From: Bacteroidales bacterium UBA5287
GTDB taxonomy: Bacteria; Bacteroidota; Bacteroidia; Bacteroidales; Dysgonomonadaceae
Length of the DNA stretch: 64,000 bases
Direction of reading: 5' to 3'
Assembly (NCBI GenBank): GCA_002411345.1
Contig: DHSL01000068.1
Location: forward strand, 1-64,000
A program made the translations under genes and the position numbers. Of this stretch, positions 46,348-55,396 are shown piece after piece; within the stretch, counting starts at the first letter, position 1, and every line of letters starts with the position of its first letter. Under the pieces are notes generated by a model, which saw nothing but the letters and a program-made list of their open reading frames with translations, was not told the DNA's origin and searched no databases.

Positions 46348-46694
46348 TCTTTTTATTTGTTCTGTTTTCCCTTAATCCCCTTTCCCAAAGTGACTCGTTG
46401 CGCAAACTGGCAATCTGTTCCCTACTTTCTTGCAAAAGATGGTTGAGAATAAAGATTTCAGGATATCATGTTGAAATCATTTTATTTATATGAAGGATAC
46501 ATTAATATCGTATTGCTCGACAAAGAGGCAGTAGCGTTTGAATTGAAACGGGGAGAAAAGAGTTGTTGTGTTTCTAAATGAGGAACACAATGGAGAAACA
46601 TTTGTTGTTTTTAACATTGCAAAGTGAAATTTTTTACCTTTCTGTAGTATAATTAGAATTTTAGGAATAAAACACTTTAAACAATATAGATAAA
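46348..46694. other. Gene-poor stretch with a short possible ORF remnant
   Basis: No convincing gene in these 347 bases. A 37-codon plus-strand frame at 46468-46581 (begins MLKSFYLYEGYINIVLLDKE) has protein-like composition and could be the tail of a decayed gene, but it has no recognisable family. A longer minus-strand frame here appears to be chance. Confidence 0.4.
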
Positions 46695-47117
46695 ATGACA
46701 AATATTCTCTACATTCAAGGTTTTGGGAGTGATGCCAATTCATTAACATCACAGACGATCAGGAAGGAGTTATCCACCGATTTTCAGGCGATTACACATA
46801 GCTTTTCAAATGATTACGGGAAGTTCCAGGCAATGATTGGCAATATTGAGCAAGCTAAGGAACTTCTCAAGTCTAAGAATATAGACCTCGTGATTGCCTC
46901 ATCTATGGGTGGATTTGTCGGTATGGGATGCACCGGAATAACTAAGATTCTAATTAACCCCTGTATGAAACCTTCTGAGCAGCTTAGACTTCGAATTGTG
47001 CCTGATATATCCGATTACAATCCTGAAAACTTTTTTAGTCTGTATGATACTCATAGAATCTCCATAAGAAGTATTAGAGATGTTTTGGTGCCATTGGTAT
47101 ATGAAATAAAAAGTTGA
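46695..47117 (+). CDS. YqiA/YcfP-like alpha/beta hydrolase, apparently truncated
   Basis: The 140-residue protein starts with the family opening NILYIQGFGSDANS and has the nucleophile elbow ASSMGGFVGMG (Ser near 76) followed by KILINPCMKPSEQL. Family members are about 180-190 residues and end with a segment carrying the catalytic His. Here the frame stops after LVPLVYEIKS and no continuation was found in the other frames, so the active-site His is missing. It may be inactive or decayed. Confidence 0.65.
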   Translation: MTNILYIQGFGSDANSLTSQTIRKELSTDFQAITHSFSNDYGKFQAMIGNIEQAKELLKSKNIDLVIASSMGGFVGMGCTGITKILINPCMKPSEQLRLRIVPDISDYNPENFFSLYDTHRISIRSIRDVLVPLVYEIKS

Positions 47118-47185
47118 TATTGAGAGGATATACGTTAAAATTGTTTTTGTGAAACGTTATTTTAGGACGAGACAATATTTATAAA

Positions 47186-47230
47186 AAAAGCAGACAATCA
47201 ATATTAAACTGATTGTCCGCTTTTGTTTTT
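47186..47230. terminator. Bidirectional terminator
   Basis: AAAGCAGACAATCA (47187-47200) pairs with TGATTGTCCGCTTT (47210-47223) with one mismatch, A-rich before and T-rich after, between convergent genes. Confidence 0.85.
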
Positions 47231-47289
47231 ATTTCCGATAGAGATAAATATCTCCACATTATCGGATTTTGTTTACTTACACTAACCTT

Positions 47290-48441
47290 TTAGAAGTTCA
47301 CTTTTACACCCTCGTAACAAGCTTGAAATATTTGTTCCAGTTCTTCGATTGTCGGTTTACGAGGATTGAAACCAGTACAAGGATCCGCAAATGAGTTGTT
47401 TGCAATATATTTCAGATTCTTTGTCCATTCCTCTTCGCTTACTCCAAAATCTTTTACAGATCCGATTACATTGATATCAGCACGTAAAGTCTCTACCTCC
47501 TGCGCCAAATCTTCGGCAGATTGTTTTCCCAAAACAGTTGCTAAATCTTCAAATCTGTTAGTCGCTTTACTGTTGAATCTAATTACGTTTGGTAAAACGA
47601 TTGCATTAGCAACCCCGTGCGGGATATGATACATACCACCTAGTTGGTGAGCCAGTGAGTGTGCAATACCTAACCAAGAATTTGTGAAAGCAAATCCAGC
47701 CATTGCCGATGCATCGTGCATATTTTGGCGAACAGTTAAATTTTCAGGTTCAGCTACCGCTGTTCTTAAGTTGTCAAAAATCATCTCCATGGAACCTTTC
47801 GACAATACATCCGCATAATTATCTTCAATATTTGAAACATAAGCTTCAATACTGTGAGTTAATGCATCGAGTCCGGTATTTGCTGTTATTCTATCTGACA
47901 TTGTTTTGCAGAGATTACCATCTATTATAGCAACATCCGGAGTCAGTTCATAAGAAACAACCGGGTATTTAACACCTTTTTCATTATCTGTAATCACTGC
48001 CAATCCAGTCATTTCAGTACCAGTACCACTTGTTGTGGGAATAGCCACGAAACGTGCTTTTTGGCGTAAAGCAGGAATATTGAAAGGTTTAATAACATCT
48101 TCGAACGTCAGTTCAGGATATTCATAGAAAGTCCACATCATTTTAGCAGCATCAATACTTGAACAACCCCCTAATCCAATAATCCAGTCCGGTTGAAATT
48201 TAGAGAAAGATTCAGCACCTTTGAGTACAGTATTAATAGAAGGATCCCCTTCAACACCACTAAATACTTCTGTTTCCATTCCCGCTTCTTTCAAGTAAGT
48301 CAATGCGTTATCCAACACACCGCTTTTCTTTACAGAATTTTTGCCACAAACAATAATTGCTCTATTACCTTTCAGGTTTTTTAGTTCTTCAATAGCTCCA
48401 ACGCCATGAAACGTTTCGCCTGCTACATACAATTTGCTCAT
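47290..48441 (-). CDS. Iron-containing alcohol dehydrogenase
   Basis: NAD(P)-dependent group III alcohol dehydrogenase. The 383-residue protein has GLGGCSSIDAAKMMW (nucleotide binding), TSGTGTEMTGLAVITD, and the metal-ligand block IAHSLAHQLGGMYHIPHGVANA. The C-terminal NPRKPTIEELEQIF is typical. An AraC regulator and an SDR oxidoreductase follow upstream on the same strand, suggesting a locally regulated alcohol or aldehyde pathway. Substrate unknown. Confidence 0.93.
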   Translation of the reverse strand: MSKLYVAGETFHGVGAIEELKNLKGNRAIIVCGKNSVKKSGVLDNALTYLKEAGMETEVFSGVEGDPSINTVLKGAESFSKFQPDWIIGLGGCSSIDAAKMMWTFYEYPELTFEDVIKPFNIPALRQKARFVAIPTTSGTGTEMTGLAVITDNEKGVKYPVVSYELTPDVAIIDGNLCKTMSDRITANTGLDALTHSIEAYVSNIEDNYADVLSKGSMEMIFDNLRTAVAEPENLTVRQNMHDASAMAGFAFTNSWLGIAHSLAHQLGGMYHIPHGVANAIVLPNVIRFNSKATNRFEDLATVLGKQSAEDLAQEVETLRADINVIGSVKDFGVSEEEWTKNLKYIANNSFADPCTGFNPRKPTIEELEQIFQACYEGVKVNF

Positions 48442-48471
48442 ACTTAATATCGTTTATTAAAATTTATGGTG

Positions 48472-48479
48472 CAAAATTA
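48472..48479 (-). promoter_or_regulatory. -7 promoter box for the alcohol dehydrogenase
   Basis: CAAAATTA reads TAATTTTG on the minus strand, 31 bases before the start, indicating a promoter separate from the upstream AraC gene. Confidence 0.45.
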
Positions 48480-48515
48480 CATGTTCCCAGGAGTGTAGAG
48501 ATTATAAATTTGGGC

Positions 48516-49409
48516 TCATTTCTTGTAAATATGAGATAATCGGAATTTCAGTTCCGATGGAGTACAGTTTAATTTAGCAGCAATAAATTTATTAAGAGCA
48601 GACGGCGAGTCGAATCCCAGTTCGTAAGCAATTTCTTTATGCGGAAAGTCGTAAAACACCAATAATCGTTTTATTTCCAGTAGTATTCGCTCATGAATAA
48701 CATTCAATGCAGTTTCTCCGACATAGTTGTTACAGATAGCATTCAATTTCTTTGTCGTAATATTCAGTTGTTCAGCGTAACCCTGCACTGTTCGGCACAC
48801 TTTAAACTGTTCTTCCACCAGATCCCGGAAATGAAGATAGATATCGGCCTCTTCCGTCTCAGTTCTTGACGGCTCTTTTGAATGCCCATATTCAATAAGC
48901 TGCAGTAATAATATTTTAATATAGAACTTGATCTGTTCCTTTTTAGCCGGAGAAATACGTTCGTATAAGTCCCTGATATTTTTTACAACAGCAATAAGTT
49001 CAGCAAACTCTTCCGCTGTTGGAACAATATAATTCAACCGTCGTTGCAGATCGACATTATAAGCACTTAAATCCTTTTGTAGAACAGCAGAACAAAACAG
49101 TTCATCTCCGAACATAATGATCTCCCCTTCCGCATCCGGTGAAAAAGATATCTGATGAAACTGTTTCGGGAAGAGAACAGATATACAAGGTTTATCTATT
49201 TCATAAGCATCAAATTCGATATTATGATTCATTGTCCCTTTTTCCAGAACAATTATTTGATAATAATCGTGTCTATGCGGTTCATTGGAATCATAAAAAG
49301 GAACATGGTTTATATATTCCATGTTAAATGCAATGCAAGGTTTCTGAAAAGCCTCAAAATAATCTTCCAGTTTATAGGTTGGTATTATGTCTGTATTCAT
49401 GTTCGTCAA
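48516..49409 (-). CDS. AraC-family regulator with cupin sensor domain
   Basis: The 297-residue protein has an N-terminal cupin-like domain (PHRHDYYQIIVLEKGTMNHN) and a C-terminal AraC domain (AEQLNITTKKLNAICNNYVG; EIAYELGFDSPSALNKFIAA). Unlike the regulator at 22.2 kb it has no membrane segments and so probably senses a soluble compound. It lies between the alcohol dehydrogenase and SDR genes, its likely targets. Confidence 0.88.
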   Translation of the reverse strand: MTNMNTDIIPTYKLEDYFEAFQKPCIAFNMEYINHVPFYDSNEPHRHDYYQIIVLEKGTMNHNIEFDAYEIDKPCISVLFPKQFHQISFSPDAEGEIIMFGDELFCSAVLQKDLSAYNVDLQRRLNYIVPTAEEFAELIAVVKNIRDLYERISPAKKEQIKFYIKILLLQLIEYGHSKEPSRTETEEADIYLHFRDLVEEQFKVCRTVQGYAEQLNITTKKLNAICNNYVGETALNVIHERILLEIKRLLVFYDFPHKEIAYELGFDSPSALNKFIAAKLNCTPSELKFRLSHIYKK

Positions 49410-49442
49410 GTTTAAGTATCTTGTGAACTGATTTTACCCTAA

Positions 49443-50231
49443 TTACAGAATTCCGCTAATCAATCCACCGTCCACCTGAATGGTTGTTCCAGTAATCGAT
49501 TTCGCATTTTCCGAACATAAATAACAAACCAAATCGCCCAATTCCTGTGGATCCATATAACGTCTGTTTGGAAAATCCTGAATGGCTTTTAATTCATATT
49601 CGTTCATCGAAATTCCTTCAACTTCGGAGCGGACTTTCATCAATTGAGTTACGCGATCGGTTTTGAAATATCCCGGAGCAACATTGTTTATCGAAATCCC
49701 TTTCCCGATAAGCTCCTTGCTGATGGTTTTCGCAAAGCTCACTACGGCCGCCCGGAAAATATTTGACAGTACCATATTGGGCGCAGGTTCTTTTACGGTA
49801 ATAGAAGTAATGTTGATGATTCTTCCCCATCCATTCTTTTCCATGTGGGGTAAACATCCTCGTATCATTCTGATATTGTATTTCAGCACGGAATGATAAG
49901 CATTGTCCAAATCATCATCCGAAATATCGCGAAACGTTCCTGGTTTTGGACCTCCGGAATTGTTTACAAGAATATCTATCCTCCCAAATTTACGAATTGT
50001 TTCATCAATAAATCGTCGGTTATCTCCCTCAGAAGCCATATCCCCGGAAAGCGCCAACACTTCAACGCCTAAAGCTTCAATCTCTTTTTTCGTCCGCAGT
50101 AACTGTTCTTCGTCGCGAGCGAGCAAGACAATGTTTACCCCTTCGCGAGCCAATGCAACCGCGCACGCTTTCCCCAACCCCTTGCTGCTTCCGCCGATAA
50201 TTGCGGTTTTTCCTTTTATATTGAGATTCAT
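49443..50231 (-). CDS. SDR-family oxidoreductase lacking the usual Tyr-x3-Lys
   Basis: The 262-residue protein has the Rossmann cofactor motif GGSSKGLGKA (about 14-23), NNSGG (about 90-94) and the C-terminal TTIQVDGGLISGIL. At the catalytic position it reads SITVKEPAPNMVLSNIFRAA, with Asn and Asn-Ile in place of the Tyr and Lys of canonical members. This places it in the atypical 3-oxoacyl-ACP-reductase-like subgroup. It may work by a different mechanism or be non-catalytic. Confidence 0.88.
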   Translation of the reverse strand: MNLNIKGKTAIIGGSSKGLGKACAVALAREGVNIVLLARDEEQLLRTKKEIEALGVEVLALSGDMASEGDNRRFIDETIRKFGRIDILVNNSGGPKPGTFRDISDDDLDNAYHSVLKYNIRMIRGCLPHMEKNGWGRIINITSITVKEPAPNMVLSNIFRAAVVSFAKTISKELIGKGISINNVAPGYFKTDRVTQLMKVRSEVEGISMNEYELKAIQDFPNRRYMDPQELGDLVCYLCSENAKSITGTTIQVDGGLISGIL

Positions 50232-50308
50232 AAAATTATTTTTCTTTTATAACACTCAAAAAGGATTCTTGTTTGACTATTCAGCATTGGGTTGATTTCA
50301 TTTATATC

Positions 50309-50466
50309 TCATCTACCCAAATAAACATCTCCAGGCGTAAGGTTATCAAGCGATTCGTGATAACGATTGTCCTTGTAGTAATCCACAATCCCGGTAATCG
50401 CAGTTTTAAGCTCATCAGGACAATAAAAATTTTGTTGTTTCACCACTTTTTCGTTGTATATGTTAA
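50309..50466 (-). pseudogene. C-terminal remnant of an IS3-type transposase
   Basis: The minus strand encodes about 52 codons ending ITGIVDYYKDNRYHESLDNL, then TPGDVYLGR and TGA at 50309-50311. This is the characteristic rve-integrase tail (YYxxxRYHESLxNxTPxDVYxG) of IS3-like transposases. An in-frame stop just upstream and the absence of the rest show it is a fragment. It occupies most of the 272-base gap between the SDR gene and the GxGYxYP gene. Confidence 0.8.
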
Positions 50467-50503
50467 TTTACCAAACTAAATTTGCATAAAAGCGATAAAC
50501 TAT

Positions 50504-52417
50504 ATGCTAAAGATTAACATGGTCAGAAATAAATTACTTATCAGTGTGGTTATAATGCTGTTAAGCTTATGTGTGGTAAGAGGTTCAGACGTAATAAGTA
50601 TGTTCGATCTAAAATATACCTTAAAGTATGATTTGGCCGATTCAGCACAGGTAGAAAGTTTATGGGATGACATTCATGCGATAAGTACATTGCAGGGAGT
50701 TGTAAATAGAGACAAACCGAGGCTTTATATAAATTATGTTGTAAATTCAGGTATAGAAATTGATAGTTACTGGTGGAATATGTACCGGCAGCCAGGTAAG
50801 TGGCTTCATGGTAAAGATACATTGGTATATAATGATATCGTGCAAGTGATTGATGCTTACAAATCTGAAATTAATGGCGTTGTTCTGTATGATCCATTAG
50901 TGGCATCCACAAGCAATGTAGCATCTGCAGTTGCAGGAATAGAAAACCTGATTGCCATCAGATTTGACAAAGATCCCAACAGTTTATATTCACGCGTTGT
51001 ATTAAATGGTCCTAAACTGAATGTAAAAGTAAGTCTGGTTAATAATGATGGTTCATCACTCTTTACAGGTCGGGGCAATATTCCAGGTACAAACAGAAAA
51101 TCTACCGGTTCTATTAAGAACGACCCATATATTTGGTTTATTGAAAAGTACATGAAAACCAATAAATGTTCAGGGGAATTCGGCGCCTACTATATTGATC
51201 AGAAGTGGCGCGAAAATCCAAAGGCCACTGTCGTTAATCACCATACACTTACCAATCATGATTTCTTTGTAAGTAAAAAGGCATTTTTCTTTGATCTCTC
51301 ACCCTGGGGTGATGAACCAGCTACTGACGATAGAAGTCAGGATGCAGGTACTGACTTAGCTACCCTAAAGGAATTTTTATCGGAGGCTTATAGAATCAAC
51401 CATGGAGAAAAGATGTGTTATATAGGAGGATTTCCATCGTGGGCATTTAAATATACTAAACATGCAGGAGGTATACACGAAGATGTGGCAACTGAATGGG
51501 AATTTTCCAGATTAATTGGCGCCTACAATGCTTTTAAAGATGCAGACGCCATAGGATTTGGAGCTTTATCCAATGCATCCTTTTGGACTCATTTCCCTTT
51601 AAAGGATAAATATCCCCAACATTGGGTAACATCAGAAGAGTTAAAAAAGAAAGGATACCTGGATGAAGAAGGTAATGTTAATTTTGAAGGACGCGATTTT
51701 ATCATTTTCTATGTAGGCGATTACGATGCTTCCTCATGGGTAGCGCAACGTACCCCCAATATATGGGATGACAAAAACAGGGGTAAAGTCCCCATGATGT
51801 GGGCAATAAGCCCTGTTTTGGAAAACAGAGTTCCAATGGCTTTGGATTATTACCGGGAAAGTGCATCTCCCAACGACTATTTTGTGTCCGCGGATAATGG
51901 CGCAGGATATCTTATGCCAGGAATGCTTCAGGAACCCCGGGGAATTTCCGGTTATCCGTCAGGGCTCGAAACTTGGGCTGCTCATTGTAAGCTCTATTAT
52001 GACAGATGGGATTTGACAATTACAGGTTTTGTTATCGACGGAACAGCACCCGGACTAACCGAAGAGGGGCTTGATTGTTATGCTACGTTCAGCCCGAACG
52101 GGATAGTCCCTCAAAAAGTACCTCTTACTCTATTACATGGTGAAATGCCAATATTAAAATCAGATTATGATATTGTTTCCGACAATCCCAAAGAAGCTGC
52201 AGAACTTTTATTGAAACGGGTAGACTTACGCCCAATTCCGTTTCACTGGTTCAGAAATATCCTAAAGACACCCACTTGGTATGTAGAAGTGATGAAAGAA
52301 GTCAAAAAAAACAACCCAAATATTGAGCTTTTGGATGCTCCCACATTCTTTGAGTTATATCGTATCTGGCTTCAACAAAATCCGGACGCTGCAAAGGGAA
52401 AAATTCGTATGGAATAA
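50504..52417 (+). CDS. GxGYxYP-family exported protein (putative glycoside hydrolase)
   Basis: The 637-residue protein has a signal peptide (about 10-28, ending VVRGSD) and a GAGYLMPGML segment near 466 corresponding to the GxGYxYP motif that names the family. The N-terminal third contains the family's repeated subdomains (SLWDDIHAISTLQGVVNRDK; FIIFYVGDYDASSW). A TIM-barrel glycoside hydrolase role is proposed for the family but unproven. An internal ATG at 50519 is an alternative start. Monocistronic with a terminator. Confidence 0.85.
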   Translation: MLKINMVRNKLLISVVIMLLSLCVVRGSDVISMFDLKYTLKYDLADSAQVESLWDDIHAISTLQGVVNRDKPRLYINYVVNSGIEIDSYWWNMYRQPGKWLHGKDTLVYNDIVQVIDAYKSEINGVVLYDPLVASTSNVASAVAGIENLIAIRFDKDPNSLYSRVVLNGPKLNVKVSLVNNDGSSLFTGRGNIPGTNRKSTGSIKNDPYIWFIEKYMKTNKCSGEFGAYYIDQKWRENPKATVVNHHTLTNHDFFVSKKAFFFDLSPWGDEPATDDRSQDAGTDLATLKEFLSEAYRINHGEKMCYIGGFPSWAFKYTKHAGGIHEDVATEWEFSRLIGAYNAFKDADAIGFGALSNASFWTHFPLKDKYPQHWVTSEELKKKGYLDEEGNVNFEGRDFIIFYVGDYDASSWVAQRTPNIWDDKNRGKVPMMWAISPVLENRVPMALDYYRESASPNDYFVSADNGAGYLMPGMLQEPRGISGYPSGLETWAAHCKLYYDRWDLTITGFVIDGTAPGLTEEGLDCYATFSPNGIVPQKVPLTLLHGEMPILKSDYDIVSDNPKEAAELLLKRVDLRPIPFHWFRNILKTPTWYVEVMKEVKKNNPNIELLDAPTFFELYRIWLQQNPDAAKGKIRME

Positions 52418-52460
52418 TTAATCATTATCAAGAATGACACGTATAAGGTGGAGAAAAACA

Positions 52461-52500
52461 AAAATGCCATTCATTTCATACTGATCAATGGCATTTTTTA
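52461..52500 (+). terminator. Terminator of the GxGYxYP gene
   Basis: AAAATGCCATT (52461-52471) pairs perfectly with AATGGCATTTT (52487-52497), followed by TT. It falls inside the longest frame of the next gene, supporting a later start there. Confidence 0.85.
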
Positions 52501-52508
52501 TAATTTTG
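52501..52508 (+). promoter_or_regulatory. -7 promoter box for the hypothetical at 52535
   Basis: TAATTTTG matches TAnnTTTG, immediately after the terminator and 27 bases before the ATG at 52535. Confidence 0.5.
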
Positions 52509-52534
52509 TGATTGGTATTCAATCTAATTATGTA

Positions 52535-53284
52535 ATGAAACTGAGAGAAATATTTCAAAAGAAGGATGATAGCCCAGAATTGAAACGTGGCGAGATAAAA
52601 GAAATCCTTATCAGAACCGCGACTAAGCCTCTGCCCGAATTTAAATATCTTACATACACAAATCATTCGTATTTCTTCCAACGGATGCGGTCGGTACTAG
52701 ACTTGGATGTAACAGAAATTATCAGTATTCAGTTCTCCTTAAACGAAGGTATGATGGATTGCAATATCGGTTCTTTCCTCAACAGACAAAATCTTTTTGA
52801 TGGAACTTATTCTTCCAGCCTCATTAATCCTAACGGCTGCTTGAAGTTCCTTAAAAACAATACAGGGGCTTTACCCTACGAAAAAGCATATTACTATCAT
52901 AATGGGCGCGTTAGAACAACGGAAAAGGTTGTACAGGAAATCTTTGCCGACTGCCAGAAATATGCTCTTCCTTTTTTCGATAAGCAACTAAATAGATTAC
53001 AGAACAATCCATTGGTATTCAAAGGGATTGACTACATTTCCCGTTTGGATACGAACAAGGCTTCTTTGAAAAAAGACTTGGAAGAAGAATTGAAGCATGG
53101 TAATTATTGCATAAGCAGCATTAAACATCCTAACTATTTAGAGTTGAAAAAGTTATTACAAGGTATTGAAGGCATAGACCGTGAAATACGAAAGGGAATC
53201 CCCAAATTGACTTACGAACTGCTTGAACTGTATGCGGATAATGACAAGGAGAATTTAATCAATCCTTATTATGGAATAATATAG
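52535..53284 (+). CDS. Hypothetical cytoplasmic protein
   Basis: 249 residues from the chosen start; the frame is open from 52448, but that part spans a terminator and promoter. No signal peptide or membrane segment. Visible features are a charged N-terminus (MKLREIFQKKDDSPELKRGE), a central segment with paired Cys (MMDCNIGSFLN; NPNGCLKFL) and a charged helical C-terminus. I recognise no family. Confidence 0.6.
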   Translation: MKLREIFQKKDDSPELKRGEIKEILIRTATKPLPEFKYLTYTNHSYFFQRMRSVLDLDVTEIISIQFSLNEGMMDCNIGSFLNRQNLFDGTYSSSLINPNGCLKFLKNNTGALPYEKAYYYHNGRVRTTEKVVQEIFADCQKYALPFFDKQLNRLQNNPLVFKGIDYISRLDTNKASLKKDLEEELKHGNYCISSIKHPNYLELKKLLQGIEGIDREIRKGIPKLTYELLELYADNDKENLINPYYGII

Positions 53285-53425
53285 ATAAGGTTTTTTATTT
53301 CATTACTTTATCTTAACTTGTTGTCCAATTATTGGGGAGTATCATATTTTTCTAATTGTTTTTATAATAAAAGTGTTCGTTTAATTAATTCGTCCAAAAA
53401 AATAGCTGGTAAATTATCATTATAA

Positions 53426-53980
53426 TTAGAAGATGATATCGCAGTCTTTATATTCCAATTTAGATTCAATAAAAGCCTTTATCTGTTCAAATTTGTCATT
53501 ATTCAGGTCGTTGTTTTCAAAAATGTGTAAAGGTGTTCTTAAATTATCCCTATGTAGCAATAACAAATAATTTTTGTAGGTAGTATGGCATCCGAAAATA
53601 CTCCAAGTATATTCCAAGTGTTTTTCTTTGTCCCAATACTTCAAGAAATTATCAGAAAATTCATAAATGCAATCCATTTTTTCTTTTTCATAACGGTCAG
53701 CTATTGTATCAATAAGTTTGTATTCATTATTCTGTGTGACTCTTCGAGTAGAGATAAAATGTATAACAAGAAATATAAAAGAAACCGCCATAATAAGATT
53801 AAAATAATCAGAAGTATCGTCTAAATAAACAAATATTCCAATCGCCAAAAAAATAGCTGCAGCTATTGAGAAACTCTGTATCTTACGTTTGTTTTCTTTC
53901 CATCTCAATTGCCAAATGATTTTTTGTTCTCTTTTAAAAGTTTCTTTATTGTAAGGAAGTTCTATCCGTAAGTTTTCCAT
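53426..53980 (-). CDS. YcxB-like membrane protein
   Basis: The 184-residue protein has two close membrane helices at about 36-52 and 59-77, then a C-terminal domain with FSDNFLKYWDKEKHLEYTWS and a helical end. Two helices followed by a small beta domain is the layout of YcxB-like proteins; function unknown. The neighbouring 54022 gene on the same strand may be co-transcribed. Confidence 0.65.
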   Translation of the reverse strand: MENLRIELPYNKETFKREQKIIWQLRWKENKRKIQSFSIAAAIFLAIGIFVYLDDTSDYFNLIMAVSFIFLVIHFISTRRVTQNNEYKLIDTIADRYEKEKMDCIYEFSDNFLKYWDKEKHLEYTWSIFGCHTTYKNYLLLLHRDNLRTPLHIFENNDLNNDKFEQIKAFIESKLEYKDCDIIF

Positions 53981-54021
53981 ATATAATTTTTTTATAATGA
54001 TTATTATAAATGTTGAGTTTT

Positions 54022-54654
54022 CTATTTATTTGAAATTGTCCGCTTGGGTTCAATACTCGTTTTGGTACCGCTGCCAACAAAGAATGCAATTTGATCAAAT
54101 ACAATACTTGGATTTTCATTAGACACAATACATAGTGAATAAATTTTCTCTCCTTTATAATCCCATTCTAATTGCAGGTATTCAAAGCCAACTTGGATAT
54201 GTTCTTCCAGTTCTTTCTTCATTATTCTTACAAACTGCTCTACCTCTTCTTTTGTGTTTATATTTTCCATCATTTCATGAATGGTAGTTATATCAAATTT
54301 AGCAAAGTGTTTTTCCCTAATTTCACGATGCCCCTTTCTAATTATTGTATCTGTTACAGTTATAGGAGGTGAATTTTTAACGAATGGTGCATTAGAGGAT
54401 AATAAAGAATCAATAATATCTTTTTTTTCGATTTCGGATTTGATTTTTCCTTTATAAGTATATTTTATTAATTTCAGATGCTTTGCATCTCCCTCTATAT
54501 CTTTAGGAGTATTATTTATCCTATAATTTAATTGCTCCTGCCAAGTATTCATATTTGATTCTTGTGAAAAACCTTTAGTTGCGAATAAAAAACATACAGC
54601 AAATAAAATTAAATGTAACGATTTTGAGGATCTCTTTTTATAAATTGTATTCAT
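54022..54654 (-). CDS. Hypothetical exported protein
   Basis: The 210-residue protein has a signal peptide (about 12-30, ending TKGFSQ) and a Lys/Glu-rich mature part with strand-helix alternation (KLIKYTYKGKIKSEIEKKDI; EEVEQFVRIMKKELEEH). No cysteines form a lipobox. No family recognised. It precedes the YcxB-like gene by 41 bases on the same strand. Confidence 0.6.
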   Translation of the reverse strand: MNTIYKKRSSKSLHLILFAVCFLFATKGFSQESNMNTWQEQLNYRINNTPKDIEGDAKHLKLIKYTYKGKIKSEIEKKDIIDSLLSSNAPFVKNSPPITVTDTIIRKGHREIREKHFAKFDITTIHEMMENINTKEEVEQFVRIMKKELEEHIQVGFEYLQLEWDYKGEKIYSLCIVSNENPSIVFDQIAFFVGSGTKTSIEPKRTISNK

Positions 54655-54889
54655 ATTGGCTTAGATATAATTATTGTATAGCTTCAATCTAAAGTTTACC
54701 GTTGCAAGTTTAGTCAATTTATTTGTAAAAAACTCTTTTTAAGATATTTTTCTTTATAAAATCATTAAGATAAATCGGTTAGCTACATTTCATTGACAAA
54801 ACAGGTTTAAGCTTTTTTTAAAATATCATAGCGAATAACCGAACTTAATACTTGCCAAAGGAATATACCTATTACAGGCTATTATTCTT

Positions 54890-55396
54890 TTAATATTTGA
54901 AAGCTGGTGGCACGTCTTTTTGCTCAGATAGAGAAATCCCATATTTGGTAGCAAGTTGCTGCCAAGTGGATACTGTCCTTTGAGTAGAAAACCATGATTT
55001 CAAAGGTGGTCATCGCAATTTGATACGGCTATATTGAAAATAATACGTCTCCATAACTGTTCTAAGTTTTGCGACACATTATCACAATTTCGTCCAATCC
55101 ACTCTGCAAGCTCTAAATAGCTAACACCTTCTGCAGCATCTGTGCCATCGATCAGGTGATGAATCAAGGAATATTCCAAAATTGCTCTTGTTGACAGGTA
55201 TGTATTGTTTTCCTGAGAAATTAGCCAAATCAGGGTCTAAGGCTCTGATTTGTTTATTTTTTAGCCAGTTTGTGTCATTCTCAAATGAAAATACCTCTTT
55301 TCCGCGTAGTATTTCACTATGCAATATTCCCATAAGAATTGGCAAATCGTTATGCTGCCAATCCATATATACATATATATCCTTATTCTGTGGCAT
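54890..55396 (-). pseudogene. Broken hipA toxin kinase gene
   Basis: The N-terminal HipA domain (55121-55396) reads from DIYVYMDWQHNDLPILMGIL to GIFLDSSPDRW, then changes frame. Another minus-strand frame continues at about 54990-55145 with DGTDAAEGVSYLELAEWIGR and WRRIIFNIAVSNCDDHL, followed by TGA where Arg is expected. A third piece ends STWQQLATKYG and SEQKDVPPAFKY at 54890. Internal deletions plus a stop inactivate it. The short frame upstream ending ASKKIKDATE overlaps the hipA start like a hipB tail. Confidence 0.8.

Noticed and set aside
50273..50479. Plus-strand frame of 68 codons before the GxGYxYP gene
   Set aside because: It is the complement of an IS3-type transposase tail encoded on the minus strand.
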